DNA from: an uncultured Collinsella sp.
GTDB taxonomy: Bacteria > Actinomycetota > Coriobacteriia > Coriobacteriales > Coriobacteriaceae
DNA: 41,932 bases
Reading direction: 5' to 3'
Assembly (NCBI GenBank): GCA_938036665.1
Contig: CALHWR010000210.1
Location: forward strand, 1 to 41,932
Positions 41,331-41,932 of the stretch are shown here, one piece after another. The notes under the pieces are model-generated. The model ran no database searches. It had not been told where the DNA came from and saw only the letters and a list, made by a program, of their open reading frames with translations. The translations under genes and the position numbers were made by a program. The first letter of the stretch is position 1; every line of letters begins with the position of its first letter.

Positions 41331-41932
41331 ATGGCAGAGATGGAGCTTGCGACCCTCATTTGTGGCGAAATCGCAGGCACTCTCCGGCAAGACGAGCATG
41401 GACTCTGCAGCTTTGTATACGCCCCAACCTATCGCGGAGCACCACTATCGCTTACAATGCCGCTTTCCAATCGCACGTATGGCCATAACATCGTCCGCCC
41501 GTTCCTATTTGGCCTTTTGCCCGACAGCCAAGAGCAGCGTCGCGCTATTGCCGCCGAGTATGACGTTGCATCCAACAACCCCGTCGCCCTCTTGTGCCAT
41601 ATCGGTCTTGACTGCGCAGGGGCCGTTCAGTTTTGTCGAACCGATCAATTAGGCGCCGCCCGCGGCAGGGTCTCGGCATACCGCCCGCTTACCAATTCTC
41701 AAATCGCTCACAAGCTCAAAGCAATTCGCGATGACGAAAGAGAGACATGGATGGGCTCCAACGAAAGCTGGTCCCTGGGCGGCAACCAAGGCAAATTTGC
41801 ACTAGCTTGGCATGATGGCCAATGGTGCGAATGTCTAGGGTCATCCCCCACTACCCATATCTTCAAAAATGGTGTCGTTGGGTTCAAACATCAGGCCTTA
41901 AACGAATTCGTCTGCATGAAAACGGCTCGGCG
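41331..41932 (+). CDS. hipA: HipA-like Ser/Thr kinase toxin (3' end outside window)
   Basis: The visible 200 residues give the N-terminal HipA domain: MELATLICGEIAGTL, PLSLTMPLSNRTYG, VRPFLFGLLPDSQEQRRAIA, PVALLCHIGLDCAGAVQF, and the start of the kinase domain SWSLGGNQGKFALAW (the S-L-x-G-x-Q-x-K motif). The catalytic Asp and the DFG-like loop lie beyond the window. E. coli HipA phosphorylates glutamyl-tRNA synthetase and causes growth arrest. The ATG at 41331 follows the hipB stop without a gap; an SD-like GGTTGTG is weak, so coupling to hipB translation is likely. Base composition is a little more AT-rich than mntP. Confidence 0.9.
   Translation, partial: MAEMELATLICGEIAGTLRQDEHGLCSFVYAPTYRGAPLSLTMPLSNRTYGHNIVRPFLFGLLPDSQEQRRAIAAEYDVASNNPVALLCHIGLDCAGAVQFCRTDQLGAARGRVSAYRPLTNSQIAHKLKAIRDDERETWMGSNESWSLGGNQGKFALAWHDGQWCECLGSSPTTHIFKNGVVGFKHQALNEFVCMKTAR

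Overview
The window looks like chromosomal DNA of a gut Coriobacteriia species, most probably Collinsella. It is GC-rich, genes are densely packed, Shine-Dalgarno sites are AGGAGG-like, and several intergenic repeat families recur. The gene order disA-ispD-ispF-cysS-rlmB-yacP and tuf-rpmG-tRNA-Trp-secE-nusG-rplK-rplA is the housekeeping block shared with Gram-positive bacteria. The genus is inferred from general knowledge of these features, not from a search.

Positions 1-12400 hold ordinary metabolic genes: a class I aminotransferase (cut by the window edge), a small flavodoxin-like hypothetical protein, a DNA-deoxyinosine/uracil glycosylase with a GH13 amylase, an MFS exporter, a fused FeoA-FeoB iron transporter, an alpha/beta hydrolase, a stand-alone glucose-type PTS EIIA, asparaginyl-tRNA synthetase and a WYL-like regulator. 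Positions 12400-23100 carry a three-gene ABC importer of the TrpXYZ/YufNOPQ kind whose permease gene is frameshifted, a sortase-anchored 5'-nucleotidase, an MscS channel, a cytoplasmic BMP-like sensor coupled to a metallophosphoesterase, and an ECF sigma factor with its DUF4179 partner flanked by about 60-bp direct repeats.

Positions 23100-24900 are a graveyard. A leucine operon has been reduced to a leuA 5' piece fused to a leuB 3' piece, with a lost start codon, a catalytic Arg-to-Cys change and a nonsense codon. What looks like a complete leucine attenuator (leader peptide, alternative hairpins, terminator) is still present upstream. Positions 25000-29530 (minus strand) are the tRNA-tuf-rpmG-secE-nusG-rplKA translation/transcription cluster. 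Positions 29740-34430 are an AT-richer accessory island between the two halves of the housekeeping block. It holds an RpiR regulator, a GH1 6-phospho-beta-glycosidase, a PTS EIIBC, several repeats, and a tRNA-Thr with a 23-nt copy of its anticodon-arm region 210 bp away. Positions 34459-39971 are yacP-rlmB-cysS-ispF-ispD-disA. The window ends with mntP and a hipBA toxin-antitoxin module (hipA is cut by the edge).

The most unusual structure is a pair of 135-bp arrays (23291-23425 and 33919-34053). Each contains four copies of a 15-nt arm (TCTCAATCTGTAACA) in strictly alternating orientation with an exact 40-bp pitch, separated by three 25-nt spacers that differ in sequence. Two other repeat families accompany them: a CCACC-stem/GGTGG hairpin and a GAGCGTGGATAATC inverted repeat. 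No protein in the window explains them.
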